Source: Kordiimonadaceae bacterium (GTDB taxonomy: Bacteria; Pseudomonadota; Alphaproteobacteria; Sphingomonadales; Kordiimonadaceae). From it: a stretch of DNA of 64,000 nt. This document shows, in pieces, positions 17,903-27,207 of the stretch; position 1 is the first letter of the stretch; each line of letters starts with the position of its first letter. The translations under genes were made by a program, and so were the position numbers. Below the pieces are notes generated by a model that had not been told where the DNA came from, did not search any database, and was given only the letters and a program-made list of their open reading frames with translations. The stretch covers positions 186,001 through 250,000 of the forward strand of contig JAEPQB010000001.1 in NCBI GenBank assembly GCA_017640725.1. The letters are read 5' to 3'.

Positions 17903-19756
17903 GTGTTCAACGAATTTGAGAAAAACAATCGTGGCATGCGTGTAAACCGGCGCACGGTTCTTCGTGGTACATCGGGAATTGTCGGCACTGCTCTGGTAGC
18001 GCCATTAGTCAGTGCTCAGTCTGAAGGACCAGTTTCGTTTACCCATGGCGTGGCAAGCGGTGACCCGCTTCAGGACCGGGTGATCCTATGGACAAGAGTT
18101 GCCCCCTCCGACAACACCGCGCGCAATCTGCAAATAGAATGGCAGGTGTCTGCAGACAAAGAATTTGCAAATGTGATTGCTTCGGGTGGCGGCAGCAGCG
18201 GACCAGCGTCAGATTTCACTTTTAAAACCGATGCTTCTGGCCTCAAAGCCGACAGGACTTATTATTACCGTTTCACGTGTGAAGGCGTCACTAGCGAAAC
18301 CGGTCGCACACGAACCCTTGCAGCCAGCGGAACTGATCCCCTTTCATTGGCGGTGGTGTCCTGCTCCAATTATCCACAAGGTTTTTTTCACGTTTACAAA
18401 GAAATCGCCAAACGCGATGTGGCAATGGTACTGCACCTGGGTGACTATCTTTATGAATACCCAGCGGGCGGCTATTCCAACGAGCGCATGACTGGAGAGT
18501 TTGGCCGAAAAGTTGACCCCAAAGGCGAGGTGATCGCACTTGATGACTATCGCAGACGATACGCTCTTTATCGGACCGACCCAGACCTGCAGGCCGTGCA
18601 CGCGGCGCACCCATTCGTATGCGTTTGGGATGACCACGAAATTGCTAACGATACTTGGCGCACTGGTGCACAGAACCACAATGAAGGCGAAGGGCCGTTT
18701 GAAGCGCGGAAGAAAGCTGCACTTCAGGCTTACCATGAGTGGCTTCCCATTCGAGAAAATGCTGAGGCGGACCACAGTAAAATTTATCGGAGCTTTGAAC
18801 TTGGCGACCTGGCGTCGCTGATCATGCTCGATACCCGTTTGGTGGGCAGAAGCAAGCCCCTCACTTACGGTGAGGACTTGCCATTGCGGAGCCTGCCCTT
18901 CCGTTTTGAAGAGGGTAAAACGCCCGTGTTCTCGCCAGATGAATCGGGCGATGGTGTCCGCCAAGTCCCTGTGCCATTCAAAGTAAATGGCGCAGACGCA
19001 GAACCCATTACCGATTGGGCCGAAATCCAGGCGTTGGACCCCAAAAATCTGCCCAAAGGCATAACCTATCTGCCTGACCTCAAGAAATTCAAAGATGAAA
19101 TCCTGCCAGCTGCTGACCGAACCATGCTTGGCGATGCTCAGCAAAACTGGTTTGATGGCGCGCTTCAAAGCTCCACAGCCAGCGGCAAGCCCTGGCAAAT
19201 AATCGGCCAACAGGTGCTGAGCGGGAAAGTCGGCATCCCAAACATTCCGGACGAAGATATCGATAAGGATAAAGGCAGCTTTGTCACGCCCGCACAAATC
19301 GCACAGTTCCGTGCACTGTCCGCAATGGGCCTGCCCCTTAATTTGGATGCATGGGATGGTTATCCCGCAGCCCGCGACCAGCTGCTAGCCAGCATAAAAA
19401 TGAATGGCACCAATGCGGTTATGCTGGCTGGAGACACCCACAACGCCTGGGCATTTGATCTTGCGGATAACGAAGGCGACGCAGTTGGCGTTGAGTTTGG
19501 CACGGCGGGCGTATCTTCCCCTGGCATGGAAGAATATCTGCCTGTGGCGCCAGATAAGGTTCGGTCAGCCATTATGGCTCGCAGTCCAGAATTGAAGTTT
19601 TTGGATAGTCAACGTAGAGGATGGCTGGAGCTGGACATCACGATGGAAGCAATCACAGCACGCTTTGAATTTGTCTCAACTGTGCGCGAAAAAGCCTATG
19701 AAGTGGAGGCACCCACAATCAAGCGGGTGTCTACGGGCGCACACAAGCTGGATTAA
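17903..19756 (+). CDS. phoD: Alkaline phosphatase D (PhoD-type), Tat-exported
   Basis: 617 residues from a GTG at 17903 (AAGGGA upstream); an ATG at 17936 is an alternative. The Tat signal (NRRTVLRGTSG, then a hydrophobic stretch ending VSAQS) directs folded export. The PhoD N-domain (VSFTHGVASGDPLQDRVILWTRV) and phosphoesterase motifs follow: SCSNYPQGFFHVY, HLGDYLYEY, WDDHEIAND, and AGDTHNAW near the end. These supply the Fe/Ca ligands of PhoD. It releases phosphate from phosphomono- or diesters in the periplasm. An insert around residues 305-400 makes it somewhat long. No PHO box was recognised upstream. Confidence 0.93.
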   Translation: MFNEFEKNNRGMRVNRRTVLRGTSGIVGTALVAPLVSAQSEGPVSFTHGVASGDPLQDRVILWTRVAPSDNTARNLQIEWQVSADKEFANVIASGGGSSGPASDFTFKTDASGLKADRTYYYRFTCEGVTSETGRTRTLAASGTDPLSLAVVSCSNYPQGFFHVYKEIAKRDVAMVLHLGDYLYEYPAGGYSNERMTGEFGRKVDPKGEVIALDDYRRRYALYRTDPDLQAVHAAHPFVCVWDDHEIANDTWRTGAQNHNEGEGPFEARKKAALQAYHEWLPIRENAEADHSKIYRSFELGDLASLIMLDTRLVGRSKPLTYGEDLPLRSLPFRFEEGKTPVFSPDESGDGVRQVPVPFKVNGADAEPITDWAEIQALDPKNLPKGITYLPDLKKFKDEILPAADRTMLGDAQQNWFDGALQSSTASGKPWQIIGQQVLSGKVGIPNIPDEDIDKDKGSFVTPAQIAQFRALSAMGLPLNLDAWDGYPAARDQLLASIKMNGTNAVMLAGDTHNAWAFDLADNEGDAVGVEFGTAGVSSPGMEEYLPVAPDKVRSAIMARSPELKFLDSQRRGWLELDITMEAITARFEFVSTVREKAYEVEAPTIKRVSTGAHKLD

Positions 19757-19788
19757 ATTTTATTGAAGCTGAGGAATGGTCGAAGTCG

Positions 19789-20730
19789 TTATTGACCGCT
19801 TCGACCGTAGCTTTTCAAAAGCCATTCACCGTCGACTTGCTCAAGCGTGAATTTCATACCGCTTCCCATCAGGGACGCCATGCCCAAATTGCGCCGCATC
19901 ACTGGGTTTCCTGCGCTCGCCTGAATAACCAGCTCCGAGTTGGTGTCGACATAGTCGGACGAAACAAAGTTCCAGTTGCGCGGCTGCAACTGTGAAAACG
20001 TCATCATAGAACGCCCTAGTGACTGAGAGGCGTCTTCGGTTGGCATCCACATTGGCGACAGTTTTTCCTCCACTTGCGGTGCCAGCTGCATGCTTTCTTT
20101 GGCGTTCTTCGGAGAATAATAGGTCTCGATCTGGTCCATGTATGTTGTGAAAACGGCTTCGGGGCTCGAGCTATCACCGGTCAACACAAGGTTTTGCCAG
20201 CCTTCATGCTCACCTCCCATAGATCGCAAGTCCAGATAGCCGCCAATTTTCCATCGTTTACCAGCCCGCAAAAACTTGAATCCAAACGGAATGGGGTCCG
20301 GCCGCGTTTCATCTACAGAGACAAAGTATACTTTGGCAAACGCGCTGTCTTCGAGCATGTCGAGCTCGGTAATCACCCAAGTTTTTGGACCGTGCAACCA
20401 TAGTTTCGCAATAAGACCACGCGCTGAATCCAGTGGGTTAGCACCACGAGCTGACGCAGGGCTCTGCTCATACTTGGCCCGAGTGTGCCGAAGCAGCGGC
20501 ACCATGGCACGACTGTTTTCCACACTTCTGCGACTTTCGGAGAGTTTGGAGAACCGCTCAAAAAAACCGTCGAGAAAAATCTCGATGTCTTTCGCTGGGC
20601 CGGTAAGTTCAAGACCTTGCAAACTTTGCGATAAAGAAGGTGACGAAGGCACAAACACAAGCCCAGTCAACCCGAGCGCCGCAACGAGTTGTCTAAGCTT
20701 TATTCCCAAGTCTAACGAGTAAATTCGCAC
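19789..20730 (-). CDS. Secreted protein of unknown function
   Basis: 313 residues. A hydrophobic N-terminus (residues about 14-32, ending SSPSLSQS) looks like a signal peptide. The mature part is mixed alpha/beta with no cysteines and no motif I recognise. A 50-residue C-terminal stretch with FTLEQVDGEWLLKSYGRSG resembles the last strands of an NTF2-like/lumazine-binding fold, but that is weak. Convergent with phoD, 32 bp apart. Confidence 0.6.
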   Translation of the reverse strand: MRIYSLDLGIKLRQLVAALGLTGLVFVPSSPSLSQSLQGLELTGPAKDIEIFLDGFFERFSKLSESRRSVENSRAMVPLLRHTRAKYEQSPASARGANPLDSARGLIAKLWLHGPKTWVITELDMLEDSAFAKVYFVSVDETRPDPIPFGFKFLRAGKRWKIGGYLDLRSMGGEHEGWQNLVLTGDSSSPEAVFTTYMDQIETYYSPKNAKESMQLAPQVEEKLSPMWMPTEDASQSLGRSMMTFSQLQPRNWNFVSSDYVDTNSELVIQASAGNPVMRRNLGMASLMGSGMKFTLEQVDGEWLLKSYGRSGQ

Positions 20731-20823
20731 CAGCGAGCTCCTCTCAAACTCTTCCCCAAGGCCTACACCTCAGACATTACTATATTGAGAAAAGCTGGAT
20801 ATTGCTAGTGCAGCTCGCGGAAA

Positions 20824-22218
20824 TCAGCGGCTCTCCAGGTCCTGTCTAATCTTTTGTGCAATGGCTTCAACATCTTGGCGCATTTTTGCTATATCAATAG
20901 TTGAGACCTCGCCGTCCAGCATCACAATTTGACCGTCAATAATGGATGTTACAACGTCTTCGCCGGTTGCAACATACACCAGGTGAGAAGCGACATTGTA
21001 AAGTGGGTCGAATCGCGGACTATCAAACGAAACTTGAATCAGGTCCGCGCGTTTGCCCGCTTCCAGCGTACCGACAATGTCACCCAAGCCGACAGCGTTC
21101 GCCCCCATGCGTGTCGCCATATCCAACGCTTGCTGTGCCGTTACCACGGTGGGGTCGTTGCTAACGCCTTTATGGATCAGTGCTGCCAACCGCATTTCTT
21201 GCCATAAATTCAGGTCATTGTTGGATGCAGCACCATCGGTGCCGAGGCCAACATTTACGCCGGCCTCCAACATCTGCGGGACCGGGGAAATACCGGCGCC
21301 AGTTTTCATATTGGATGTGGGGTTGTGAATTGGCCCAGCAAGCGAGCCAGCGAGCTTTTGTATTTCGCTGTCTGTTGGCCAAACAACGTGCGCAGCAACA
21401 GTTCGCTGGCCAAGCATGCCAACGCCTTCCAGCAAGTCGATTGGTGTCATGCCGTAGCGTTCTTGAGCCGTTTTGATGCCTGCCTGATCTTCTGACACAT
21501 GGATGGATACCGGCACGTTCAGGTCACGAGCAGCACCAAACGCCGCCCGCAAATGGTCCAGTGAAACGGTGTAAGGCGCATGCGGCGCAAGCGCGGGCGT
21601 TATGCGCGGATGTTTGCCGTTCCAGCGTTTCACATAATCCACCCCGGCGGCGAAACTGTCGTCCCACCCTTTGAAACCGGGGCTTGGAAAGTCGATCATC
21701 GGTGCACCCACAATTGCGCGCATGCCGCAATCGACAACAACGTCCGAAATGACATCTGGGTAGAAGTACATATCCACGAAACTGGTGGTGCCACTTTTGA
21801 TCATTTCATAGCAGGCGAGGCGTGTGCCCGCTTCCACAAGGGCGGCATCAACATAGCGGCCTTCCATCGGAAAAATATAATTCTGCAGCCAGGTCATCAA
21901 AGGCAGGTCGTCCGCCATGCCGCGAAACAGCACCATTGACGTGTGCGTGTGACCATTGACCATGCCTGGCATCAATACTTTGTTTGTGCCTGAAACGGTC
22001 CGTGCAGCAGCGAAATTACCAGCAATTTCCTGCTGACTTCCAACTGCCACGATGGCACCGCCTTTGACCGCAACTGCACCCTGGGGAATGACAGCGGCCC
22101 CTGGCTCCATCGTGAGGACATAGTCGCCATTAACAATCAGGTCGACAGATTGCTTGGATTGAGCAATCACGCCTTGCGACAGCAAAACGGCCCATAAAGC
22201 CACAAACATTCTAAGCAT
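20824..22218 (-). CDS. Secreted MtaD/TrzN-type amidohydrolase
   Basis: 464 residues. The N-terminal 20 residues (ending GVIAQ) are a signal peptide, unusual for this normally cytoplasmic family. The metallo-dependent hydrolase core follows: GHTHTSM (metal His about 90 and 92), RGMADDLPLMTWL, SIHVSE, AHVVW, HNPTSNMKTGAG and GLGTDGAASNNDLNLW. These match methylthioadenosine / S-adenosylhomocysteine deaminases and triazine hydrolases. It probably deaminates or dechlorinates a heteroaromatic amine in the periplasm; the substrate is unproved. Divergent from the BASS transporter operon at 22379. Confidence 0.85.
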   Translation of the reverse strand: MLRMFVALWAVLLSQGVIAQSKQSVDLIVNGDYVLTMEPGAAVIPQGAVAVKGGAIVAVGSQQEIAGNFAAARTVSGTNKVLMPGMVNGHTHTSMVLFRGMADDLPLMTWLQNYIFPMEGRYVDAALVEAGTRLACYEMIKSGTTSFVDMYFYPDVISDVVVDCGMRAIVGAPMIDFPSPGFKGWDDSFAAGVDYVKRWNGKHPRITPALAPHAPYTVSLDHLRAAFGAARDLNVPVSIHVSEDQAGIKTAQERYGMTPIDLLEGVGMLGQRTVAAHVVWPTDSEIQKLAGSLAGPIHNPTSNMKTGAGISPVPQMLEAGVNVGLGTDGAASNNDLNLWQEMRLAALIHKGVSNDPTVVTAQQALDMATRMGANAVGLGDIVGTLEAGKRADLIQVSFDSPRFDPLYNVASHLVYVATGEDVVTSIIDGQIVMLDGEVSTIDIAKMRQDVEAIAQKIRQDLESR

Positions 22219-22378
22219 GAAAAATCCTTACATGATGAAAATACAGCACCGTAACCCGGCGGCGAACATGGCTACTTGTATCGCATTCAGCCAAAGTCCT
22301 CACAAGACAGAATTGTCATAGAAAGCTGCTTGTTAATGACGGCCATTATCGCGTAACCTCAAATTTGGGGAGAGATAA

Positions 22379-23302
22379 ATGGACGAGCAACTAGGCGCGG
22401 CAGGCGCAGCGGCAATAGCTGTGGACCCGGTTACTCAGCTGATATTGTCGCTCTCACTCGCGTTCACGATGTTGACGGTGGCCTTAAGCCTGCAACCACA
22501 GGATTTTCGTTTTGTTAGGGCTCATCCAACTTCCATTTTTGTCGGGTTCATTGCGCAGGTGGTCGCCCTGCCGGCTGTGACCTTGCTGATAATCAAACTG
22601 TTGGACGTGTCGCCTGGATTGGCGCTGGGCATGGTGATTGTAGCTTGTTGTCCAGGTGGTGCCATGTCCAACCTGATTACCAAAATATCTGGTGGCGACG
22701 CGGCGTATTCCGTGGCTCTTACCATGGTGTCTTCGGTTTTTTCCGCCCTTCTCCTACCGATCGCTATTCTATTTTGGGTCAGCCTGCATGAGCCCGCCAA
22801 TCAGTTAATTAACAACATCAATATTGACCGAGCCGCCTTCATCCAAAATACAACAACAATCTTGGTTATCCCGCTGGCAGTTGGACTTCTGGTTTCGTGG
22901 CAAAAGCCGGTTCTGGCTGACAAGCTTCAACGCCGCTTTATGCCGATTTCGCTTTTGATTTTGGTGGCTCTTATTATTGCCGGATTGCATGATAACTTTG
23001 ACGTGGTGGTAGAGCACGGCAGCCGCCTGTTCCCACTCGTGATTTTGCATAATGCCCTCGCCTTTTTAACAGGAGCACTTATCGGCCGATTTTTCCTGCC
23101 TGACAGAAAGAAAGCACGCGCGCTAACGATAGAGGTCGGCATTCAAAACGCTGGTCTGGGGCTGATTATCGTGATGGCGGAGCTTGGTGGTTTTGGGGAC
23201 GCTGCCCTGATGGTGGGCACATGGGGTCTTTGGCATTTGGTCGCCGGGTTTGGCCTCGCAACAACGCTTAGAAAGTTTGCGCCGCTCAAAGACGAGCGGT
23301 AG
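22379..23302 (+). CDS. BASS-family (bile acid:sodium symporter-like) transporter
   Basis: 307 residues, about ten hydrophobic segments. Two family signatures are visible: ACCPGGAMSN in the first crossover helix (about residues 89-98) and GIQNAGLG in the second (about 250-257). BASS carriers co-transport Na+ with organic anions such as bile acids, keto acids or pantoate. It is followed after 17 bp by the D-aminoacylase-like gene, which suggests that the pair imports and hydrolyses an N-acyl or carbamoyl acid (inference). No operator is evident in the 160-bp divergent gap. Confidence 0.9.
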   Translation: MDEQLGAAGAAAIAVDPVTQLILSLSLAFTMLTVALSLQPQDFRFVRAHPTSIFVGFIAQVVALPAVTLLIIKLLDVSPGLALGMVIVACCPGGAMSNLITKISGGDAAYSVALTMVSSVFSALLLPIAILFWVSLHEPANQLINNINIDRAAFIQNTTTILVIPLAVGLLVSWQKPVLADKLQRRFMPISLLILVALIIAGLHDNFDVVVEHGSRLFPLVILHNALAFLTGALIGRFFLPDRKKARALTIEVGIQNAGLGLIIVMAELGGFGDAALMVGTWGLWHLVAGFGLATTLRKFAPLKDER

Positions 23303-23319
23303 CGAAAGTGGAGGCTGAC

Positions 23320-25086
23320 ATGAGTTACGATTTACTGATCAAAGATGGCCTGGTTTATGATGGTGGAGGTGGGCAACCGTTTAAAGCCGACGTAGCGGTG
23401 AAGAATGGCATCATCGCGGAAATTGGTACCTGCGAACTGGACGCAGCAGAAGTGATCGACGCGTCAGGAGCTATCGTAACACCTGGGTTTATTGATCTTC
23501 ATACTCACTATGATGGGCAAGTCAGCTGGGATGAAAAGTTCGAGCCAAGCGTCTACCATGGTGTCACCACTGTCGTGATGGGTAGCTGCGGCGTTGGTTT
23601 TGCGCCGGTGAAACCACAGGACCATGATAAGTTGGTGCGCCTGATGGAAGGCGTCGAAGACATTCCCGGAACCGCCCTTTCCGAGGGCATCACCTGGAAC
23701 TGGGAAAGTTTTGAAGACTATATGTCTGCCATCGATTTCCCCCATACGATTGATTTCGCAGCCCAAGTGGTACACGACCCGCTGCGCGTCTATGTGATGG
23801 GGGACAGGGCGGTGTTTGATGAACCGGCTACCGCTGACGATATCGAAAAAATGCGGGACCTGACGCGAAAAGCGCTCGAAGCGGGTGCCGTAGGGTTTTC
23901 AACAGGCCGGTCGGATGTTCATCGGTCTGCCGACGGCGAATGGACGCCGTCATCAGAGGCAACGGCCGAGGAACTGTCGGGTATCGCAGCTGCATTCAAA
24001 GGCTTGGACCACGGAGTCCTGCAGGCCGTGAATGACTTTGACCTTGAGCGCGGAGACCCGGCCGCTTTTGACCGCGAGTGGGGACTTCTGGAAGACTTTG
24101 CGGCTGGCGCCGATGGTCGGCCATTTTCCCTATCCCTGATGCAACGTGATTTTGCGCCTAAACAATGGCGTCAAATTTTGGCTAAAAGCGAAGACGCCAA
24201 AAAGCGCGGCCTGGATGTCAATCTGCAGGTGGCTCCACGTGGAATTGGGGTGATTTTGGGCCTGCAGTGCACGTTCCACCCCTTCATCGGTTTCCCCAGT
24301 TATAAGAAAATCAGCCATTTGCCGCTTTCAGAGCGGGTGGAAATCATGCGCGACCCTGCTTTCAAAGCGCAGCTGTTAACGGAAAATACTGAAAAACTCG
24401 CTGGCGACGGCACCCCTATTCCACCAATCGCAGACATGCTTCTGGCGCAGATCGATTTTATTTCCTGCAAAATGTTTAGGCTGGGCGAAAACCCCGATTA
24501 CGAGCAGTCGGTTGACAACTCAGTGTATAAGGCCGCTGAGGCAGACGGTGTAAAACCACTGGACAAAATATATGACATCTTGCTGGAGAATGACGGCAAA
24601 GAGTTTCTGTATTTCCCGATCTATAATTATACCGACCTGAATTATGACGCGGTGTTTGAGATGATGAAGCATCCGCAGGCCATCATGGGCTTGTCCGATG
24701 GCGGCGCGCACGTTGGCACGATTTGTGACGCAAGTTTCCCGAGTTATCTGCTTTTGCATTGGGCACGGGACCGCGGTGGGAAAGGGTCTATTCCGCTGGA
24801 AACAGCTGTCAAAAAGCTCACGTCGGAGCTGGCTGATTTCGCAGGCTTCACCGACCGCGGCCGCCTGAAAGTGGGCATGAAAGCCAACATCAATGTGATT
24901 GACCACGTACGATTGCGGTTGATGCCGCCCAGAATGGTTCAAGACCTGCCGGCCGGTGGTCAGCGATTGCTTCAGAATGCAGAAGGCTATCGAGCTACAA
25001 TTGTTGGCGGTGTGCCGGTGATCAGAAACGACCAGCTCACCGGGGCGTTGCCGGGTCGTCTTGTGCGTGCAGGACAAGCTGCCTAG
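23320..25086 (+). CDS. N-acyl-D-amino-acid deacylase-like amidohydrolase
   Basis: 588 residues. The ATG at 23320 has GGAGG five bases upstream, so the in-frame GTG 12 bases earlier is rejected. The opening [15 protein letters not shown], then [19 protein letters not shown] (metal-binding HxH), [17 protein letters not shown], and late LSDGGAHVG (Asp ligand) define the D-aminoacylase / dihydroorotase-like branch. Length is above D-aminoacylase (about 480) and typical for the larger DAN family members. Cytoplasmic. Co-transcribed with the BASS carrier. Its end overlaps the convergent S26-like gene by four bases. Confidence 0.88.
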   Translation: MSYDLLIKDGLVYDGGGGQPFKADVAVKNGIIAEIGTCELDAAEVIDASGAIVTPGFIDLHTHYDGQVSWDEKFEPSVYHGVTTVVMGSCGVGFAPVKPQDHDKLVRLMEGVEDIPGTALSEGITWNWESFEDYMSAIDFPHTIDFAAQVVHDPLRVYVMGDRAVFDEPATADDIEKMRDLTRKALEAGAVGFSTGRSDVHRSADGEWTPSSEATAEELSGIAAAFKGLDHGVLQAVNDFDLERGDPAAFDREWGLLEDFAAGADGRPFSLSLMQRDFAPKQWRQILAKSEDAKKRGLDVNLQVAPRGIGVILGLQCTFHPFIGFPSYKKISHLPLSERVEIMRDPAFKAQLLTENTEKLAGDGTPIPPIADMLLAQIDFISCKMFRLGENPDYEQSVDNSVYKAAEADGVKPLDKIYDILLENDGKEFLYFPIYNYTDLNYDAVFEMMKHPQAIMGLSDGGAHVGTICDASFPSYLLLHWARDRGGKGSIPLETAVKKLTSELADFAGFTDRGRLKVGMKANINVIDHVRLRLMPPRMVQDLPAGGQRLLQNAEGYRATIVGGVPVIRNDQLTGALPGRLVRAGQAA

Positions 25087-25586
25087 CGCGAAGCTTTTTT
25101 CGCCTGCTCCTGAGGGACAAAGCCGAAGATATCCCATTTTTCAATTAGGCCCACGCGGGTGGAATCAACGCTGCCCGGGTGCCCTAAGACCAGGTAACCC
25201 GTTAGTTTCCCCTCAAATTTTTTGAACCGAGTTTTTGCGTACCCCAAAAGCACGTACGGCCTGCCAAACGGCGTTTTTGCTTCAACACCGTTGATGGAGA
25301 ACTTCCCTTTTTCCAAAAGCTTCAATTCGTCACCCGGCAAGCCCCATACCTGCTTGATCACTTGGGCTTCTTTATCCTCAACTTCGAAAACAATATAATC
25401 GTAGCGTTTTGGTGAGCCGCAACCCCAGCCCAAAACCGTTATTTCCTGGTCTGGCCATAATTGCCCCTCAAGCGAGTTGCCCTCGACCGTGGTTTGCACA
25501 GTGATGCACTCCTCGGCACGAACGGCACCACCCAAAAAAATCACCATGCAAAAGAAAATCAGGTTGTTCAGTTTCAAAAGAAACAC
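25083..25586 (-). CDS. Miniature S26 signal-peptidase-like protein
   Basis: 167 residues. A signal or anchor segment (8-24) leads into a compact S26 core: GNSLEGQLWPDQEI (Ser38 in the position of the signal-peptidase nucleophile), YDYIVFEV, VIKQVWGLPGDELKL (Lys78 in the position of the general base), FSINGV, then GYLVLGHPGSVDSTRVGLI. All blocks are in the order seen in LepB/TraF. It lacks the second TM helix and the large beta domain of LepB. It could process a dedicated secreted substrate or be a TraF relative; no conjugation genes are nearby. Confidence 0.65.
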   Translation of the reverse strand: MFLLKLNNLIFFCMVIFLGGAVRAEECITVQTTVEGNSLEGQLWPDQEITVLGWGCGSPKRYDYIVFEVEDKEAQVIKQVWGLPGDELKLLEKGKFSINGVEAKTPFGRPYVLLGYAKTRFKKFEGKLTGYLVLGHPGSVDSTRVGLIEKWDIFGFVPQEQAKKASR

Positions 25587-25671
25587 TCCAGTTGATTTTC
25601 ATCATATTGACAAAAGACGCCTGAAAATAAAAGGTGCCTGCAGGAATCCTAGTGTAGGTGGAGTTGATCAT

Positions 25672-26274
25672 ATGTATCCAGCAATGCGAGGCTTTGTCTT
25701 ATTGTTGGTCGTTGCATTCGCAGGGCCTGCGCTTGGGCAGCAAACAACAGGGCAAGAACAAACTGTCCCCAATCGTGACCCCAGATTTGTCGACAGCACG
25801 CGTGGTAACATTCCAATTCCGACCAACCCTGAGGAACTGCGCGGTGTTTCACTGGAACTTTGGCTGAAATTTCGCCGTACAAACCAGAGCCTCTACCGCT
25901 ACATTAAAGAGGCTGCGGAGTTTCGCGCCTACGCTTATTCCTGCAAGCGTCATGACCTGAATGTCAATTTCACTCAAATCAATGCACTGGTCAGCAGGCA
26001 TTTGCAGCAGATATTGCTCGCTCATTATGAAGAACCGGATTACGCCGTGTTGGAAGACCTCTCGAAAGAGAAACAAGCCGACCTGATGGCCGATATGGCG
26101 GCAGACGTTTACGGATTCGAGTATGGCTATCAAATGTCTGCCCAGCGCACGCTGATAGAGCAGGCTGGAGCCACGACCAATAATTATTGTGTTCAGGCAG
26201 AGGACAATTATTACGGCAAATATATCTCATTATTGAGGACGGCTCGCAGAGAAATTGGCGCCGTGCAACAATAG
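25672..26274 (+). CDS. Secreted protein of unknown function
   Basis: 200 residues from the ATG at 25672, with GGAG eight bases upstream. A clear signal peptide (residues 5-22, GFVLLLVVAFAGPALGQQ) is followed by a helical mature part with two widely spaced cysteines (in YSCKRHD and NNYCVQA) that could form a disulfide. I recognise no family. Divergent from the S26-like gene across an 85-bp gap; the shared promoter region invites the idea that this protein is a partner or substrate of that peptidase, but nothing proves it. Confidence 0.6.
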   Translation: MYPAMRGFVLLLVVAFAGPALGQQTTGQEQTVPNRDPRFVDSTRGNIPIPTNPEELRGVSLELWLKFRRTNQSLYRYIKEAAEFRAYAYSCKRHDLNVNFTQINALVSRHLQQILLAHYEEPDYAVLEDLSKEKQADLMADMAADVYGFEYGYQMSAQRTLIEQAGATTNNYCVQAEDNYYGKYISLLRTARREIGAVQQ

Positions 26275-26466
26275 GTAAAGCACTATTCCACCTGCGATAG
26301 TTGATAGGTTTTACGTCAAAAAAATGTAGCAAATAGTGTACTGATACAATAAGATTATAGGAGCAGAAGGGGAATTGGTTTGCGACGGGCGTATGCACAG
26401 GCCCACTTAGGTCGCAGAACAGGGTTCCTTCACGGGGGGTTCACAAGGGGTTCTGTGAGTTAATCT

Positions 26467-27135
26467 ATGACATATACATATGAATATCCGCATCCAGCCG
26501 TTACCACGGATGTGGTGATATTGACGGTACTTGATGGGGCACTGAAAGTACTGTTAATCAAACGCGGGATGGATCCATTTAAAGGCAAATGGGCTTTGCC
26601 TGGTGGGTTCGTAAAAATTGATGAGAGCGTAGACACCTGCGCCGTCAGAGAATTGGAAGAAGAGGCTGGCATCAAAGATGTCTACCTTGAGCAGCTATAT
26701 ACGTTTGGCCGGGTCAACCGTGATCCTCGGGAGCGCGTGATAAGCGTTGCCTACTACGCCCTCATTCCAGGCGATGACGTGGAACTGAAAGCTGGCACCG
26801 ATGCTGCAGAAGCCAAATGGTTTGATGTTGGTGAGTTGCCTGAACTTTCTTTTGATCATTCAGAAATTTTGGCCATGGCGCGCCAACGCCTGGCAGCCAA
26901 AATGGATTACTCTACGGTTGGATTAAAGCTGATGCCGGACGAGTTCACACTCAGCTATCTGCAGGATGTCTACGAAAAGGCAACGGACAAGCCGCGCGAT
27001 AAAAGAAACTTCCGCAAGTGGATATTCTCCCTCAATGTGATTGAAGCAACCGGAAAAAAGTATTCAAGCGGTCCGCATCGCCCTGCAATGCTTTACAAGG
27101 TGATCAACCCTGAGGAAGTTCGCAACATCCGCTAG
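26467..27135 (+). CDS. Nudix protein with C-terminal winged helix (NrtR-like)
   Basis: 222 residues. The Nudix box is complete at residues 47-69 (GGFVKIDESVDTCAVRELEE then EAGI), so hydrolase activity is possible. The C-terminal 80 residues (LSYLQDVYEKATDKPRDKRN, FRKWIFSLNVIEATG) match the winged-helix part of NrtR-type regulators of NAD metabolism and of related sugar regulators. It is therefore either an ADP-ribose-sensing repressor or an ADP-ribose pyrophosphatase. No NAD genes lie nearby. It stands alone and ends at a strong bidirectional terminator. Confidence 0.8.
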   Translation: MTYTYEYPHPAVTTDVVILTVLDGALKVLLIKRGMDPFKGKWALPGGFVKIDESVDTCAVRELEEEAGIKDVYLEQLYTFGRVNRDPRERVISVAYYALIPGDDVELKAGTDAAEAKWFDVGELPELSFDHSEILAMARQRLAAKMDYSTVGLKLMPDEFTLSYLQDVYEKATDKPRDKRNFRKWIFSLNVIEATGKKYSSGPHRPAMLYKVINPEEVRNIR

Positions 27136-27160
27136 TTGAAATACTTCGGGAAAAAAATTA

Positions 27161-27186
27161 AGGGCGCCAGTGGCGCCCTTTTTTTG
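27161..27186. terminator. Bidirectional intrinsic terminator
   Basis: AGGGCGCCA (27161-27169) and TGGCGCCCT (27171-27179) form a perfect GC-rich stem flanked by an A-run and a seven-base T-run. It separates the Nudix gene from the convergent TonB receptor. Confidence 0.9.
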
Positions 27187-27207
27187 ATCCATTATTTCTG
27201 GCTGCCA

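Noticed and set aside
18344-19297. A 317-codon minus-strand frame inside phoD
   Set aside because: phoD motifs are intact on the plus strand; the reverse frame has no recognisable domain and no promoter.
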